A stretch of 64,000 bases of DNA from Salinicola avicenniae. Its GTDB lineage: Bacteria > Pseudomonadota > Gammaproteobacteria > Pseudomonadales > Halomonadaceae. Shown piece by piece: positions 1 to 9,143 of this stretch. Every line of letters begins with the position of its first letter. Position 1 is the stretch's first letter. The position numbers and the translations under genes are program-made. Location of the stretch: NCBI RefSeq assembly GCF_023736115.1, contig NZ_JAKQZC010000004.1, forward strand, positions 62,001-126,000, given 5' to 3'. The notes beneath the pieces were generated by a model. The model worked only from the letters and a program-made list of their open reading frames with translations. It made no database searches and was not told the origin of the DNA.

Positions 1-84
1 GTTCTTCAGGGCATCCTGGGGCGTAAAGCCCTGACCGATGGGCACCAGGTCCAGCAATGACAAGGGAATGTCGCGGTCTTTCAT
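1..84 (-). CDS. LLM-class flavin-dependent oxidoreductase (5' end only)
   Basis: Only the first 28 codons are inside the window; the gene continues past base 1. The N-terminus contains SLLDLVPIGQGFTPQDAL, the characteristic opening of luciferase-like (LLM class, MsnO8-type) flavin monooxygenases, in which this segment forms the first beta strand of the TIM barrel. The ATG at 84 is preceded by a GGAG ribosome site at normal spacing. It is transcribed away from the SnoaL-like gene at 319, so positions 85-318 serve both. Substrate cannot be inferred from so short a piece. Confidence 0.7.
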   Translation of the reverse strand, partial: MKDRDIPLSLLDLVPIGQGFTPQDALKN

Positions 85-318
85 CTCTTTCTCCTCGGCT
101 ATCGATCAAGCGGTCGCGTCGTCGAATCATGCGGCCGGATTCACCCGTGAACGCCGTAGTATGATTTCGTCTTTAAAATCGATAAATTGACTTGAAAGAC
201 GCTGAGTCCATCCCTTTAAGCCATAATGTTGCGATCTCGCACTCGCTAGACTGGCGTCGCCGAATCCCCTTGAACGGGGGCAGGCCCACCCAGGCGCAGG
301 AAAGTCGAGGAGAGAGTG

Positions 319-1035
319 ATGAACGTCATGCGTGAGCATGCCATTCGCGATATCGCACACCGCTGGTTCGCCTTCTTCGAAGGGGAAACCGAGAGCGTCG
401 AGGACCATCTGGCGATGTTCACGCCGGATGTGAGCCTGGTTCATGCCGGTACGCATCGACTGGCGGACGACCGAAAGGCGCTAGGGCAGTGGCTACGTCA
501 GGTGCCCGCCGAACGCGATTCGCATGTCATCACCGATTGGTGCTGGCAGAGGCTGGATGCCAACCGTGCCACGATGGAGATGGCCGTCAGCTATCAGGTC
601 TTGCAGGCGGACGATAGCGTCGGCGGTGCCGTGATCCACTACCGCACCGAGATAGCGTTCGACGAGCATCACGAGGCGGCCTTTCGCTTTCTGCAGAAGA
701 CGCCTGTCGCGCCCAATCCGGACCGCCAATTTCGCGACAGTTTCGCGGCCAATCGATTGGCCGCCGCCTTGGCGCGGCTAGGGTTTCTGGCCAGTCGTGG
801 CGAGCACGAACGTATCGGTCGTGAGCTACTCGATCGCAACGCGATGGACGACTGGGCGCAGCTGACATCGACGTTGCCTGCGGCATCGCTCGCCGAGGCC
901 CGGATCACGCATCTGGATAGTGAGGCGTTGACGCTGGATCTGGTTCTGCCTGCCGCCGAGGTGCGGCTGCTGCGCCTGTCGTTCGCGGAGCGTGCAGGTC
1001 GCTACCCGAGCTTATGGCGGATTGACTGGATGTGA
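319..1035 (+). CDS. SnoaL/NTF2-like fold protein
   Basis: A 238-residue soluble protein. Residues about 1-115 look like an NTF2/SnoaL-like cone (helical start with RWFAFFEGETESVEDHLAMF, then alternating strands), a fold used for small-molecule binding or isomerase-type chemistry. The C-terminal half contains a helical hairpin and two more strands and may be a second, degenerate copy. A GTG at 316 directly precedes the ATG at 319; the ATG is preferred because it sits better behind the GAGGAG sequence. No catalytic residues are recognised. The neighbouring oxidoreductase is divergent, so a shared function is only a guess. Confidence 0.5.
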   Translation: MNVMREHAIRDIAHRWFAFFEGETESVEDHLAMFTPDVSLVHAGTHRLADDRKALGQWLRQVPAERDSHVITDWCWQRLDANRATMEMAVSYQVLQADDSVGGAVIHYRTEIAFDEHHEAAFRFLQKTPVAPNPDRQFRDSFAANRLAAALARLGFLASRGEHERIGRELLDRNAMDDWAQLTSTLPAASLAEARITHLDSEALTLDLVLPAAEVRLLRLSFAERAGRYPSLWRIDWM

Positions 1036-1073
1036 AGGCGGCGAGCCGGCATGAGGCCGGCTCGCCGGTCGGA

Positions 1074-3509
1074 TCACTCGGACAGGGCGTAGGCGATCAC
1101 GTAGTCGCCCACCTCGGCGGAGCCGGAGGCGCCGCCGGCGGACACCACCACGTACTGGCGACCGGTCTCGGGCGAGGTGTAGGTCATCGGCGTCGCCTGG
1201 GCGCCGACCGGCAGCGGGGCCTTCCACACTTCCTCGCCGGTGTTGATATCGAAGGCGCGCAGGTAGAAGTCCAGCGTGCCGGCGTAGAACACCAGCCCGG
1301 ACTGCGTGGTCATGGCGCCGCCCAGGGTGGGCATGCCCAGCGGAATCGGCAGGCCGGTGCGCAGCCCCAGCGGACCGGTTTCCTCGACGGTGCCCATCGG
1401 GCGCTGCCAGGCGATCTTCTGGGTCTTGAGGTCGATCGCGGTCAGCGTGCCGAACGGCGGCGTGTTGCAGGGCACGCCCAGCGGTGACACGAAGCGCTCG
1501 CGATTGATGCCGTAGGGCGTGTCTCTCGCCGGCATGTAGTCGAGGCCTTCCGCCTGGCCGCCCGAATGCGAGGCCTCGAAGGCATCGGCCTCTTCGCGCG
1601 GCAGGAACTCGACCAGCTGGCCGATGCGGATATCGTTGACCAGCAGGTAGTCCTTGGTCGGGTTGATCGCCACGCCGCCCCAGTTCATGCCGCCCAGCAC
1701 GCCGGGATAGTGCAGGGTCTTCTGCGTCGAGGTGGGCGTGTAGGAGCCCTCGTAGTGGAGCTCGTTGAACTGGATACGGCAGGCCAGCTGATCGAACATC
1801 GTCATGCCCCACATGTCCGTCTCGGAGAGCGAGCCGCCGCCGATTCTCGGCATGCCCGTCGACACGGGCTGGGTCGGTGAGGGCTGCTCGTCGGGCACCG
1901 TGGTCTGGGGCACCGGCACTTCCTCGACCTCGGTGAGGGGCTCGCCGGTGCGACGGTCGAGCAGGAAGATCTCGCCCATCTTGGTCGCCTGGGCCAGGGC
2001 CGGAATCGTGCCGCCGTCGCCGTCGGGGATGTCGTAGAGCGCCGGGGTCGGCGAGACATCGTAGTCCCACAGATCGTGATGGACGGTCTGGAACACCCAG
2101 CGCTCGTGGCCGGTGGCGATGTCCACCGCCACCACGGAGGTGGCGCGCTTCTCCGACTCGGGATTGCGACCCACGCCCCAGTAGTCGGGAATGGTGCCGC
2201 CCACCGGCATGTAGAGCAGGCCCAGTTCCTCATCGTACGAAGGATGCGACCACATGTTGGGCGAGTCGTGGGTGTATTCGCCGTTCGGCGGCAGGCCGTG
2301 GGTATCCGGATCGCCGGCATCCCACGCCCACACCAGGGCGCCGGTTTCCACGTTGAAGGCGCGCACCACGCCGGAGGGCTCGGCGCCGCGATGGATGCCG
2401 TCGCTGACCCAGCCGCCGACGATCACCAGGTTGCCGAACACCGCCGGCGCGGAGGTGGCGGTGTACCAGTCCGGTTCGGGGTTATCCAGGTGCAGCTGCA
2501 GATTCACCGTGCCGCCGTCGCCGAAGGCCTCGCACAGCTCGCCGGTCTTGGCATCGATGGCCTGCAGGCGGGCATCGTTGGTGGTCAGCAGGATGCGCTG
2601 CGCGCAGCTGGCGTCGGCCAGACGCTCGGCGATGGCCGGCGTCATCGACACGCCATCGGCCGCCGCCTCGGGCGGTACGATGTTGTCCGCGGTGTCGGCG
2701 TCAAAGTAGCCCACGCCACGGCAGCGGGGATGGGTGCTGATGGTGCGGGACTTGGGATCGTGGTGCCAGATCGGCTCGCCGCTGTCGGCATCCAGCGCGA
2801 ACACCTGGCTGGTCGGCGTGCAGGTGTACACCACGCCGCCGACTTCCAGCGGCGTGGCCTGGTCGGCGTAGGGGAACTGCGGAATGTCGCCGGTGCGGAA
2901 GGTCCAGGCCACTTCCAGCTCGTCGACGTTGTCCGGCGTGATCTGATCGGCCGTGGCGTAGCGCACGCCGGTGGGCGACTGGGCGTAGCTGCGCCATTCG
3001 TCCCACTGGGGCTGTGCCAGACTGCCGCCAGCCTCAGCCGTTAGAGCCTCTTCATCGGGCGTGATCATGCCGTGGGGCTCGAAGGCGAAGGCGATCAGCA
3101 CGGCGCAGAAGACCGCGGTGGCGCCGGCCAGCGTACGCGTGACGGCCGGTCGGCCGATCACGCCGCGGCCGGGGAAGAGCGTCGGCAGCGAGAGCAGCAC
3201 CGGCACACAAAGCACCAGCGGAATGCCCAGCCGCGGCATCAGCGGCCAGTAGGCGAGGCCTGCCTCGGCCAGCGCCCAGATCAGGGTGGCGACGAAATAG
3301 AGAAAGAACAGGACGGCACCCAGCGGGCGGCGCCGGAAGAGGAGGGCACCGGCAAGTAACAGCACGGCACCGGCGATCAGGTAGTAGAGCGAGCCACCGA
3401 GCAGGGCGAGGCGAGCGCCGCCGATTGCCAGTAGCAGGCCGATCGCGAACAGCACGATACCGACCAGGGCGACGGCCTTGCGTGCCGCACCCGAAGGTTC
3501 CCTTGTCAT
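1074..3509 (-). CDS. Membrane-bound PQQ-dependent dehydrogenase (glucose/quinate/shikimate family)
   Basis: 811 residues, the usual length for Gcd/QuiA enzymes, which oxidise sugars or cyclic polyols in the periplasm and pass electrons to ubiquinone. Residues about 10-150 hold five hydrophobic segments forming the membrane anchor. The rest is the eight-bladed PQQ propeller, with repeated W-docking strands and the conserved C-terminal LPVGAQATPMTY and YVVVSAGG segments. The family members differ in substrate and this sequence alone does not settle glucose against quinate or shikimate. No PQQ synthesis gene is in the window. It is divergent from the LysR gene at 3948, which probably controls it. 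The ATG at 3509 follows an AAGGAA ribosome site. Confidence 0.9.
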   Translation of the reverse strand: MTREPSGAARKAVALVGIVLFAIGLLLAIGGARLALLGGSLYYLIAGAVLLLAGALLFRRRPLGAVLFFLYFVATLIWALAEAGLAYWPLMPRLGIPLVLCVPVLLSLPTLFPGRGVIGRPAVTRTLAGATAVFCAVLIAFAFEPHGMITPDEEALTAEAGGSLAQPQWDEWRSYAQSPTGVRYATADQITPDNVDELEVAWTFRTGDIPQFPYADQATPLEVGGVVYTCTPTSQVFALDADSGEPIWHHDPKSRTISTHPRCRGVGYFDADTADNIVPPEAAADGVSMTPAIAERLADASCAQRILLTTNDARLQAIDAKTGELCEAFGDGGTVNLQLHLDNPEPDWYTATSAPAVFGNLVIVGGWVSDGIHRGAEPSGVVRAFNVETGALVWAWDAGDPDTHGLPPNGEYTHDSPNMWSHPSYDEELGLLYMPVGGTIPDYWGVGRNPESEKRATSVVAVDIATGHERWVFQTVHHDLWDYDVSPTPALYDIPDGDGGTIPALAQATKMGEIFLLDRRTGEPLTEVEEVPVPQTTVPDEQPSPTQPVSTGMPRIGGGSLSETDMWGMTMFDQLACRIQFNELHYEGSYTPTSTQKTLHYPGVLGGMNWGGVAINPTKDYLLVNDIRIGQLVEFLPREEADAFEASHSGGQAEGLDYMPARDTPYGINRERFVSPLGVPCNTPPFGTLTAIDLKTQKIAWQRPMGTVEETGPLGLRTGLPIPLGMPTLGGAMTTQSGLVFYAGTLDFYLRAFDINTGEEVWKAPLPVGAQATPMTYTSPETGRQYVVVSAGGASGSAEVGDYVIAYALSE

Positions 3510-3947
3510 AACGATTCCTTGCTTGCGCCACCGATCGTCGACGACCTAGACCTCTCCGGCGTCGAGCACCGATGGTTTCTGATTCGTGATGTGTTGCTGA
3601 GGGGCCCGGTGGAATGGCCCAGCCGAGCACGAGAGGTCACCGGGAAGGCTAACGCAGCCGCGGGGATCGATAATCGGGGTCGCGGGACAAAGCGTTTGTC
3701 CCTGAGTTCGGCAATCGAGGACGACGAAAGTCGTACACGGCTATCTGCCTCCCCAAATGGCGGTGGCGCTATGATGTGCGCCGCACGGGGGGCTGCGGGG
3801 AGGCCTCTGCAAGAATCGATGAGGACGAGACATGATGGACGCGCAGACGGAATCGGGCGGTAGCGGGGCATGCCAGGCGGACCGCGAAGGCCACGGCAGA
3901 CGCTCTGGTGTCTTGGTCGGGCGAAGGCGCATGGCCGAGCGGCGGTC
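3510..3947. other. Divergent intergenic region between PQQ dehydrogenase and LysR gene
   Basis: 438 bases without a convincing gene. It must hold the promoters of both divergent genes. The clearest structure is a palindrome at 3684-3702; a smaller hairpin (ACGAC / GTCGT arms) lies near 3730. Confidence 0.5.
3684..3702. promoter_or_regulatory. Perfect palindrome, likely operator
   Basis: GGGACAAA and TTTGTCCC form perfect 8-base arms around a 3-base centre. The position, between a dehydrogenase and a divergent LysR gene, suits a regulator-binding site, though the arms are more compact than a typical LysR T-N11-A box. No T run follows on either strand, which argues against a terminator. Confidence 0.5.
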
Positions 3948-4871
3948 ATGAGCGAGGGCGATCGTTTCTCGGGGATCGAGGCGTTCGTGGCCTCGGCCGC
4001 TGCCGGGAGCTTCACCGCCGCAGCCCGGACGCTGGGCATGACGCCCTCGGGGGTGGCCAAGAGCGTCTCGCGACTGGAGGCCCGCGTCGGCCTCAAGCTG
4101 CTGCATCGCACCACACGCCAGATCTCGCTGACGGCGGAGGGCGAGGCGTATCTCCGCGTCTGTCGCCAGGCGATCGGCGAGCTCGACGATGTGGAAGCCG
4201 CGCTCGCCCCCGATGCCGGCGACCCCCGCGGGCGCGTGCGGATCACCATGCCGGCCGCGTTCGGGCGGCGCCACGTGCTGCCAAGTCTGTTCGAGCAGGT
4301 CAAGCGCTACCACCGGCTCGATCTCTGCGTCTCGCTGACCGAGCGCACGCTCGACCTGGTCGCGGAAGGGCAGGATCTGGCCGTGCGCATCGGCGAGCTC
4401 GACGATGACGGCGACCTGATCGCCCGACGGCTGGGCACGCAGCGCCTGGTGACCTGTGCGGCCCCGGCCTATCTGGCGCACGCCGCATCGATCGACAGGC
4501 CGGCGGATCTGGAACATCACGACTGTATCGTCGGGCCGCCCAGGGAGAGTCCCTCGAGCTGGATCTTCCGCACGCCGACAGGGGACGTGGCGCGTCAGGT
4601 ACTGCACGTGCGTCATCAGTTCAACGATGGTGAGAGCATGCTGGCGGCGGCGCTGGCCGGCTGTGGCGTCATACAGATGCCCAGCTGGCTGGTCGGCGAG
4701 CACGTGCAAGGTGAGCGGCTGATACCGGTACTGCCTGACTTCGACGGCTGCGAGTTGCCGATTCACGCCGTGTGGCCGAAAACGTCGCTGCTGCCGCCTC
4801 GGGTCCGGGTGGTCATCGATCTGCTGGCGCATCTGGCCAGCCAGCGCGATTCCGGCTTTGCGCCTTGCTGA
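3948..4871 (+). CDS. LysR-family transcriptional regulator
   Basis: 307 residues from the chosen ATG. Residues about 5-65 form the winged helix-turn-helix (SFTAAARTLGMTPSGVAKSV, then LHRTTRQISLTAEG), and about 90-295 the periplasmic-binding-like effector domain. An upstream in-frame ATG at 3870 would add 26 residues lacking LysR character, so the internal start that matches the family N-terminus was chosen; its ribosome site is weak. It is divergent from the PQQ dehydrogenase and probably regulates it and itself. Effector unknown. Confidence 0.85.
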   Translation: MSEGDRFSGIEAFVASAAAGSFTAAARTLGMTPSGVAKSVSRLEARVGLKLLHRTTRQISLTAEGEAYLRVCRQAIGELDDVEAALAPDAGDPRGRVRITMPAAFGRRHVLPSLFEQVKRYHRLDLCVSLTERTLDLVAEGQDLAVRIGELDDDGDLIARRLGTQRLVTCAAPAYLAHAASIDRPADLEHHDCIVGPPRESPSSWIFRTPTGDVARQVLHVRHQFNDGESMLAAALAGCGVIQMPSWLVGEHVQGERLIPVLPDFDGCELPIHAVWPKTSLLPPRVRVVIDLLAHLASQRDSGFAPC

Positions 4872-4988
4872 CGACGCCGGGCGAGATCGCGGAAAAGCGC
4901 CTACTGTCGAGAGAGTGGGACGCGCCTGCGGATGGCGGACCATGCTGATGCTTTCCGCGGCGACCCCGATACCAGAGGAGGTAGTGCC

Positions 4989-5660
4989 ATGAAGCCCGAT
5001 GGGGGGATGAGGGCGGCAGTGCTGTGTGGCGCTTTGATGCTGTCTGGCGTGGCGAGCGCGGATTCGGTCGAGGTGCCCGCGGCGCCGGAGGACGGCGGGC
5101 CGCGCAACTGGCAGGTGGTGAACGTGAGCGGCGGGCTGAACCTGCGCGCCGAGCCTTCCGCGTCGGCGGGCATCGTCGCGCGCCTCGAGGCCGGAACCCT
5201 GCTCGATAATCTGGGTTGCCGGGGCGCAGAAGCTCGCGCCTGGTGCGATGTCCAGCCGCTTGGCGGCGGTCCGCGCGGCTACGTGGCCGCCGACTTCCTG
5301 ACGCCCGCCATTTCACCGGACGGCAGCGCGGCTACCGGGCCAGACGACTCGGCGCTACGGGCCGGTCAGGGCGATTACGATGCCACCGGCTCAGTGCCCT
5401 GTGCCATGGCGGCCGACCAGTCGATATCGCGCTGCGCATTCGGCGTCGCACGCAGCGGCGGCGGCTACGCCACCGTCGTCATCGACAAGCCCGACGGCCT
5501 GAGTCGGGTGGTGTACTTCCGACTCGGTCGGGCCATCGGCGCCGGGACCAGCGAGGCCGACCCCGGCGAGTTCCGCGCGAGCCACGCGGGTGACCTCCAT
5601 ACGATCCGCATCGGCGACGAGCGCTACGAGATTCCCGACGCCGTAGTGCTGGGCGGCTGA
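4989..5660 (+). CDS. Secreted bacterial SH3-domain protein
   Basis: 223 residues. The N-terminus is a Sec signal peptide (hydrophobic stretch ending GVASA). Residues about 35-100 match a bacterial SH3b domain (NLRAEPSASAGIVARLEAGT, then a WCDV strand and RGYVAADFL), a fold that often binds cell-wall peptides. The C-terminal part, about 120-223, is a beta-rich domain with paired cysteines near CAMAADQ and RCAF. The ATG at 4989 follows a strong GAGGAGG site, so the in-frame upstream ATG at 4932 is not used. The membrane-protein gene 8 bases downstream is probably co-transcribed. Confidence 0.75.
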   Translation: MKPDGGMRAAVLCGALMLSGVASADSVEVPAAPEDGGPRNWQVVNVSGGLNLRAEPSASAGIVARLEAGTLLDNLGCRGAEARAWCDVQPLGGGPRGYVAADFLTPAISPDGSAATGPDDSALRAGQGDYDATGSVPCAMAADQSISRCAFGVARSGGGYATVVIDKPDGLSRVVYFRLGRAIGAGTSEADPGEFRASHAGDLHTIRIGDERYEIPDAVVLGG

Positions 5661-5668
5661 GCGCGCCC

Positions 5669-5950
5669 ATGGAGTCGCTGGTCTGGCTGTTCGTCGGTCA
5701 GCCGCTGGCCATCTTCGCGGTGGCCGCGGCTTTTCTCGCTGCCTTCCTGGTGCTCCGTCGCACGGCCTTCGGCCGGCGTCGCCATCCGCGCGGGCTGCTG
5801 ATCGCGGCCCTCGCCTGGGGGCTCTACGCCGCCTGGGAGGTGCTGGTCCTGTGGCAGACGCCCGAGGCCAACATCCGCGTCGATCTGCTGCTGCTGTGGC
5901 CCGCGCTGGGGCTCGTGTCGCTGTGGGCGCTGTATCGTGCGCTGCGCTAG
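5669..5950 (+). CDS. Small three-helix membrane protein
   Basis: 93 residues with three hydrophobic helices (about 5-28, 44-60 and 70-90) joined by short basic loops, RRTAFGRRRHPRG among them. No catalytic or transport motif is visible. It begins 8 bases after the SH3-domain gene and is likely translated from the same message. Function unknown. Confidence 0.65.
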   Translation: MESLVWLFVGQPLAIFAVAAAFLAAFLVLRRTAFGRRRHPRGLLIAALAWGLYAAWEVLVLWQTPEANIRVDLLLLWPALGLVSLWALYRALR

Positions 5951-5998
5951 GGCGCGCAGGAACCGAGCTGTCTCTCGGTCGATCGGCCGCCGCTCTAC

Positions 5999-7192
5999 TC
6001 AGTCAATCCGCCGCCGGCGTAGCGAGACCAGGGTCATCAGCACCGTGGCGACCATCACCGCGCCGGTGACCTCGAGGTTGCTGGCGATGCCTGAGTGGTC
6101 GATCAGCGCGCCGCTGACCAGTGCGCCGAGCATGGCGGCGACCTGCAGCGCGGCGGCGTAGAGGCCGCCGGCACTGTCGGCGTTGTCGGGCAGGGCGCGG
6201 GTGATCCAGGTCGACCAGATGATCGGCAGCACGGCGCCGAAGAAGCCCCAGCAGGCGATCAGCGAAAAGACCAGCCACGCGAGTCGGGGACCGGCCAGCA
6301 GCAGGCCGCTGACCACCACCATGGTCACGGGAATACCGATCAAGATCTGCTTGAGCATCCGTTCGGCCAGCACCCCGGTGAAGGTGGCGCCGAGGAAGCT
6401 GGCGATGCCGAACAGGACCCAGGAGAGCGAGATCTGCTCGATACCGAAGCCGAGGAAGCTCTCCATATAGGGGCGTAGATAGATGTAGACCATCTGGTTG
6501 CCCATGAAGCTGAGCAGCATGGCGAGAAACGCCAGCGTCACGCCGGGGCGGGAGAGGAGGCGGCCCATGCCGTCGCCGTGCTGTTCCGCTTCACGATGTA
6601 CCGAGGGGATGGTGAACCACTGCAGCGCCAATACCACGCAGGCAATGGCCGCCACGCCGAGAAACACCACCCTCCAGCCGAACAGACCACCCAGGTAGCT
6701 GCCCAGCGGCGCGGCCACGACTAGTGCCAGGGAGACGCCGGAGAAGATGATCGAGAAGGCCGAAGCGACTCGATGGGCAGGTACCAGCTGCATGGTTACC
6801 GCCGTCAGGATGGCCCAGAAACCGCCGATGGCGACGCCGAGAATGATCCGCGCCGCGAGCAGAATGAGGAAGGAGGGGGCCGCCGCGGTGACCAGACAGG
6901 AGACCACCAGCAGCGCGCTGAAGGCGAGAATCAGGTAGCGCCGGTCGACGCCCTTGATTCGCGCGGGCAGCACCAGGCCGGTGATCATCGCCGTCAACGC
7001 CGTGATCGAGATCATCTGGCCGGCCAGACCGGTGGAAATGGAAAGCTCACGGGCGATCTGCGTCAGCATGCTGACCGGCAGCAGCTCGGCGGCAATCAGC
7101 GAGGCCACGCCCAGCATCATCGCCAGAATGGCCCACCACGCCGAGCCTTCGGCGGACGCGGACTGGCTGGCCGTTTCACTCGACATGCGCAT
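5999..7192 (-). CDS. MFS transporter (AraJ-like drug/sugar exporter)
   Basis: 397 residues with twelve predicted transmembrane helices. Features typical of proton-driven DHA1 exporters are present: a first helix ending ELLPVSMLTQIA, the loop KGVDRRYLI after helix 2, and the GVAIGGFWAI motif in helix 4. The start at 7192 is favoured by an AAGGAG site seven bases upstream; a farther in-frame ATG at 7225 adds a tail with no ribosome site. It is followed head-to-tail by a second MFS gene of identical length, showing tandem duplication. Substrate unknown. Confidence 0.85.
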   Translation of the reverse strand: MRMSSETASQSASAEGSAWWAILAMMLGVASLIAAELLPVSMLTQIARELSISTGLAGQMISITALTAMITGLVLPARIKGVDRRYLILAFSALLVVSCLVTAAAPSFLILLAARIILGVAIGGFWAILTAVTMQLVPAHRVASAFSIIFSGVSLALVVAAPLGSYLGGLFGWRVVFLGVAAIACVVLALQWFTIPSVHREAEQHGDGMGRLLSRPGVTLAFLAMLLSFMGNQMVYIYLRPYMESFLGFGIEQISLSWVLFGIASFLGATFTGVLAERMLKQILIGIPVTMVVVSGLLLAGPRLAWLVFSLIACWGFFGAVLPIIWSTWITRALPDNADSAGGLYAAALQVAAMLGALVSGALIDHSGIASNLEVTGAVMVATVLMTLVSLRRRRID

Positions 7193-7306
7193 GAGGGCGC
7201 TCCTTGCGGTGGTGGAACTGTCCATGTTACGCGATCGTTTGCGGGCTAACTTGCTTGATCCTGTGGCGGCCTTGCCGGTTTATCGGCGGGCGCGTGCCAC
7301 TGGCGT

Positions 7307-8500
7307 TCACGCCCGCGAATCGGACCGGATTGTCGTCGCCACGATCAGTGCCGTCACCAGCATCAGAATGCCCGCCGTCAGCACCGGCGTGGTGGCATTG
7401 CCGACCGTCAGCAGGTAGCCACCGATGGCAGCGCCCGTCATGTTGGCGAACTGGATGGTGGCAACCTGCAGGCCGCCGGCATTCTCTGGATCGTTGGGGA
7501 AATGTCGCGTGACCCAGGTCGACCAGCCCACGGGGATGGTGCCGAACACGAAACCCCAGACCAGTGTGAGCGGCAGTACCAGCCCGACGTGAGAGCTCTC
7601 CAGTGCGAGCGCCACGCCGCAGCCGCTGATGATCAGCGGCGCGATCACCAGCGTGCGCTTGAGGTTGGCCTCAATGAAGCGCGACGACAGTGAGGTGCCG
7701 ATGACGTTGGCCACGCCGAACGCCAGGAAGACCATTGACAGACGAGCCCCCTCGAACCCGACCCAGCTCTCGTAGAAAGGTCGCATGTAGCTGAAAAACG
7801 AGAACTGGCCGGCAAAGACGCAGAACTGTGCCACGATGCCGACCCGCATCGTGGGGTGCCTGGCTACCTGCCACAGATCGGCGAGCGTGTTGGCGCGAGC
7901 CGCGGGCATGCGCGGCAGACTCAGCCACTGCCAGACTGCACAGAGACCGCCGAGCACCGCCGCGCCGGCAAAGACGCCGCGCCAGCCGATGAGATGACCG
8001 AGATAGCTGCCCAGCGGGGCCGCCAGCACCAGTGCCACCGATAGTCCACCAAAGACGATCGACAGGGCGCGCGGCACCTTCGATGGTGCTGCCAGGCGCA
8101 GGGTGAGCGAAGGTGCCATCGCCCAGAGCCCGCCCAAAGCGACCCCGAGCAGCAGACGACCGATCGTCAGCAGCAGGAAATCCCCGGCGATCACGACCAG
8201 CACGTTCGATAGCGTCAGGATCAGCGAGAAGGCCAGCACGACATGGCGCCTGTCGAGGCCTTTCGTGACACGGGCGATCAACAGGCTCGACAACACGGCG
8301 ACCAGCGCCGTCGCGGTCATCGACTGACCGGCCATGCCCTCGCTGATGGCGAGATCCTCCGCCATGGGTGAGAGCAGGCTCATGGGTAGAAGCTCCGTGA
8401 TCACCACCACCGCAACGCTGAACGCAAACGCGAACACGGCGTTCCAGTGCGTGACCTCGGAGAACTCGTTAGGGGTATCGCTTGTTTCGCCGGGGCGCAT
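7307..8500 (-). CDS. MFS transporter, tandem paralogue
   Basis: 397 residues, same length and architecture as its neighbour at 5999-7192. Shared blocks include ELLPMSLLSPMAEDL, TKGLDRRHVVLAFSL, GVALGGLWAM and LAAPLGSYLG, so the two arose by duplication and then diverged. The ATG at 8500 was chosen because the family sequence starts shortly after it; the extension to 8554 is polar and unlike an MFS N-terminus. It probably precedes the first transporter in one minus-strand transcript, the gap being 114 bases. Substrate unknown. Confidence 0.85.
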   Translation of the reverse strand: MRPGETSDTPNEFSEVTHWNAVFAFAFSVAVVVITELLPMSLLSPMAEDLAISEGMAGQSMTATALVAVLSSLLIARVTKGLDRRHVVLAFSLILTLSNVLVVIAGDFLLLTIGRLLLGVALGGLWAMAPSLTLRLAAPSKVPRALSIVFGGLSVALVLAAPLGSYLGHLIGWRGVFAGAAVLGGLCAVWQWLSLPRMPAARANTLADLWQVARHPTMRVGIVAQFCVFAGQFSFFSYMRPFYESWVGFEGARLSMVFLAFGVANVIGTSLSSRFIEANLKRTLVIAPLIISGCGVALALESSHVGLVLPLTLVWGFVFGTIPVGWSTWVTRHFPNDPENAGGLQVATIQFANMTGAAIGGYLLTVGNATTPVLTAGILMLVTALIVATTIRSDSRA

Positions 8501-8613
8501 GTTTTCCACTTCTTCGGACTCAAAACGACCTTGCCGACGAGCGTTGCCACGCATCGGTCTGGCAGGGTGTCATTCAGGAGATGCCCCGGCGTCGAGGCCG
8601 GAGCGGAGAATCC

Positions 8614-8638
8614 CCCATCGCGTAACGCGAGCGATGGG
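8614..8638 (-). terminator. Hairpin downstream of the SMP-30 remnant
   Basis: CCCATCGC and GCGATGGG arms separated by nine bases, just past the stop codon of the remnant on the minus strand. No good T run follows. It is probably the terminator left over from the lost gene. Confidence 0.4.
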
Positions 8639-8652
8639 AGACGGCTTTCTGC

Positions 8653-8880
8653 TCAGTCGCCGGTCAGGGCATGCCCGAAAGCGTGTGCCTGGAACAGCGC
8701 CGCGTCACCGGGCTCGCGCTCGCCGTTGGTGGCGACGATCGTGAGTTCGTCGGTACCCGGACGGATCGCCATGCTGGTGACGTGCAGAAAGCGTTCGTCA
8801 TCGCGGCTCGGTAGCAGGGTCTGGCCAATCGGTAGCCCCTCGCGGGAGAAGACCATGATCCTGACCGTTTCTGATGCCTC
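8653..8880 (-). pseudogene. 3' remnant of an SMP-30/gluconolactonase-family gene
   Basis: The reading frame encodes SREGLPIGQTLLPSRDDERF followed by IRPGTDELTIVATNGE and a short tail ending at a stop at 8653. This looks like the final strands of SMP-30/LRE-type propellers, which are normally near 300 residues. Reading upstream, the same frame runs through the likely related REASETVRI and then meets a TGA near 8885. No further SMP-30-like sequence is seen before 9143, so about three quarters of the gene is missing. A short internal ATG at 8856 could give a 67-residue peptide but nothing suggests it is used. Gluconolactonases often act after PQQ glucose dehydrogenases, one of which lies 5 kb away. 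Confidence 0.5.
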
Positions 8881-9143
8881 TCGTCATGCGCGAGATCCAC
8901 TTGCGTCAGCTACGACGCAACGCCTCCGCGCGACGCAACAGCGCCTGACGCGGACGCTGACCGCCAGTGACCTGGAGGTGGCCGTGAGCATACCGAAAAT
9001 ACCGGTCGATTAGTGAGATAACCTCATGAGTGCTTGCGGCATGGTCGACTAACCCCGCCTCGGGATGACTTCTACAGTATTGGGGACGGTATCGCGGCTC
9101 TAGGAGTCGCGCGTTTCAAACCGATTGCAACAGGAGCCCCGAT

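Noticed and set aside
8881-9143. Further pieces of the SMP-30 gene or another gene
   Set aside because: No matching segment was found in any frame, and only short unrelated peptides can be read.
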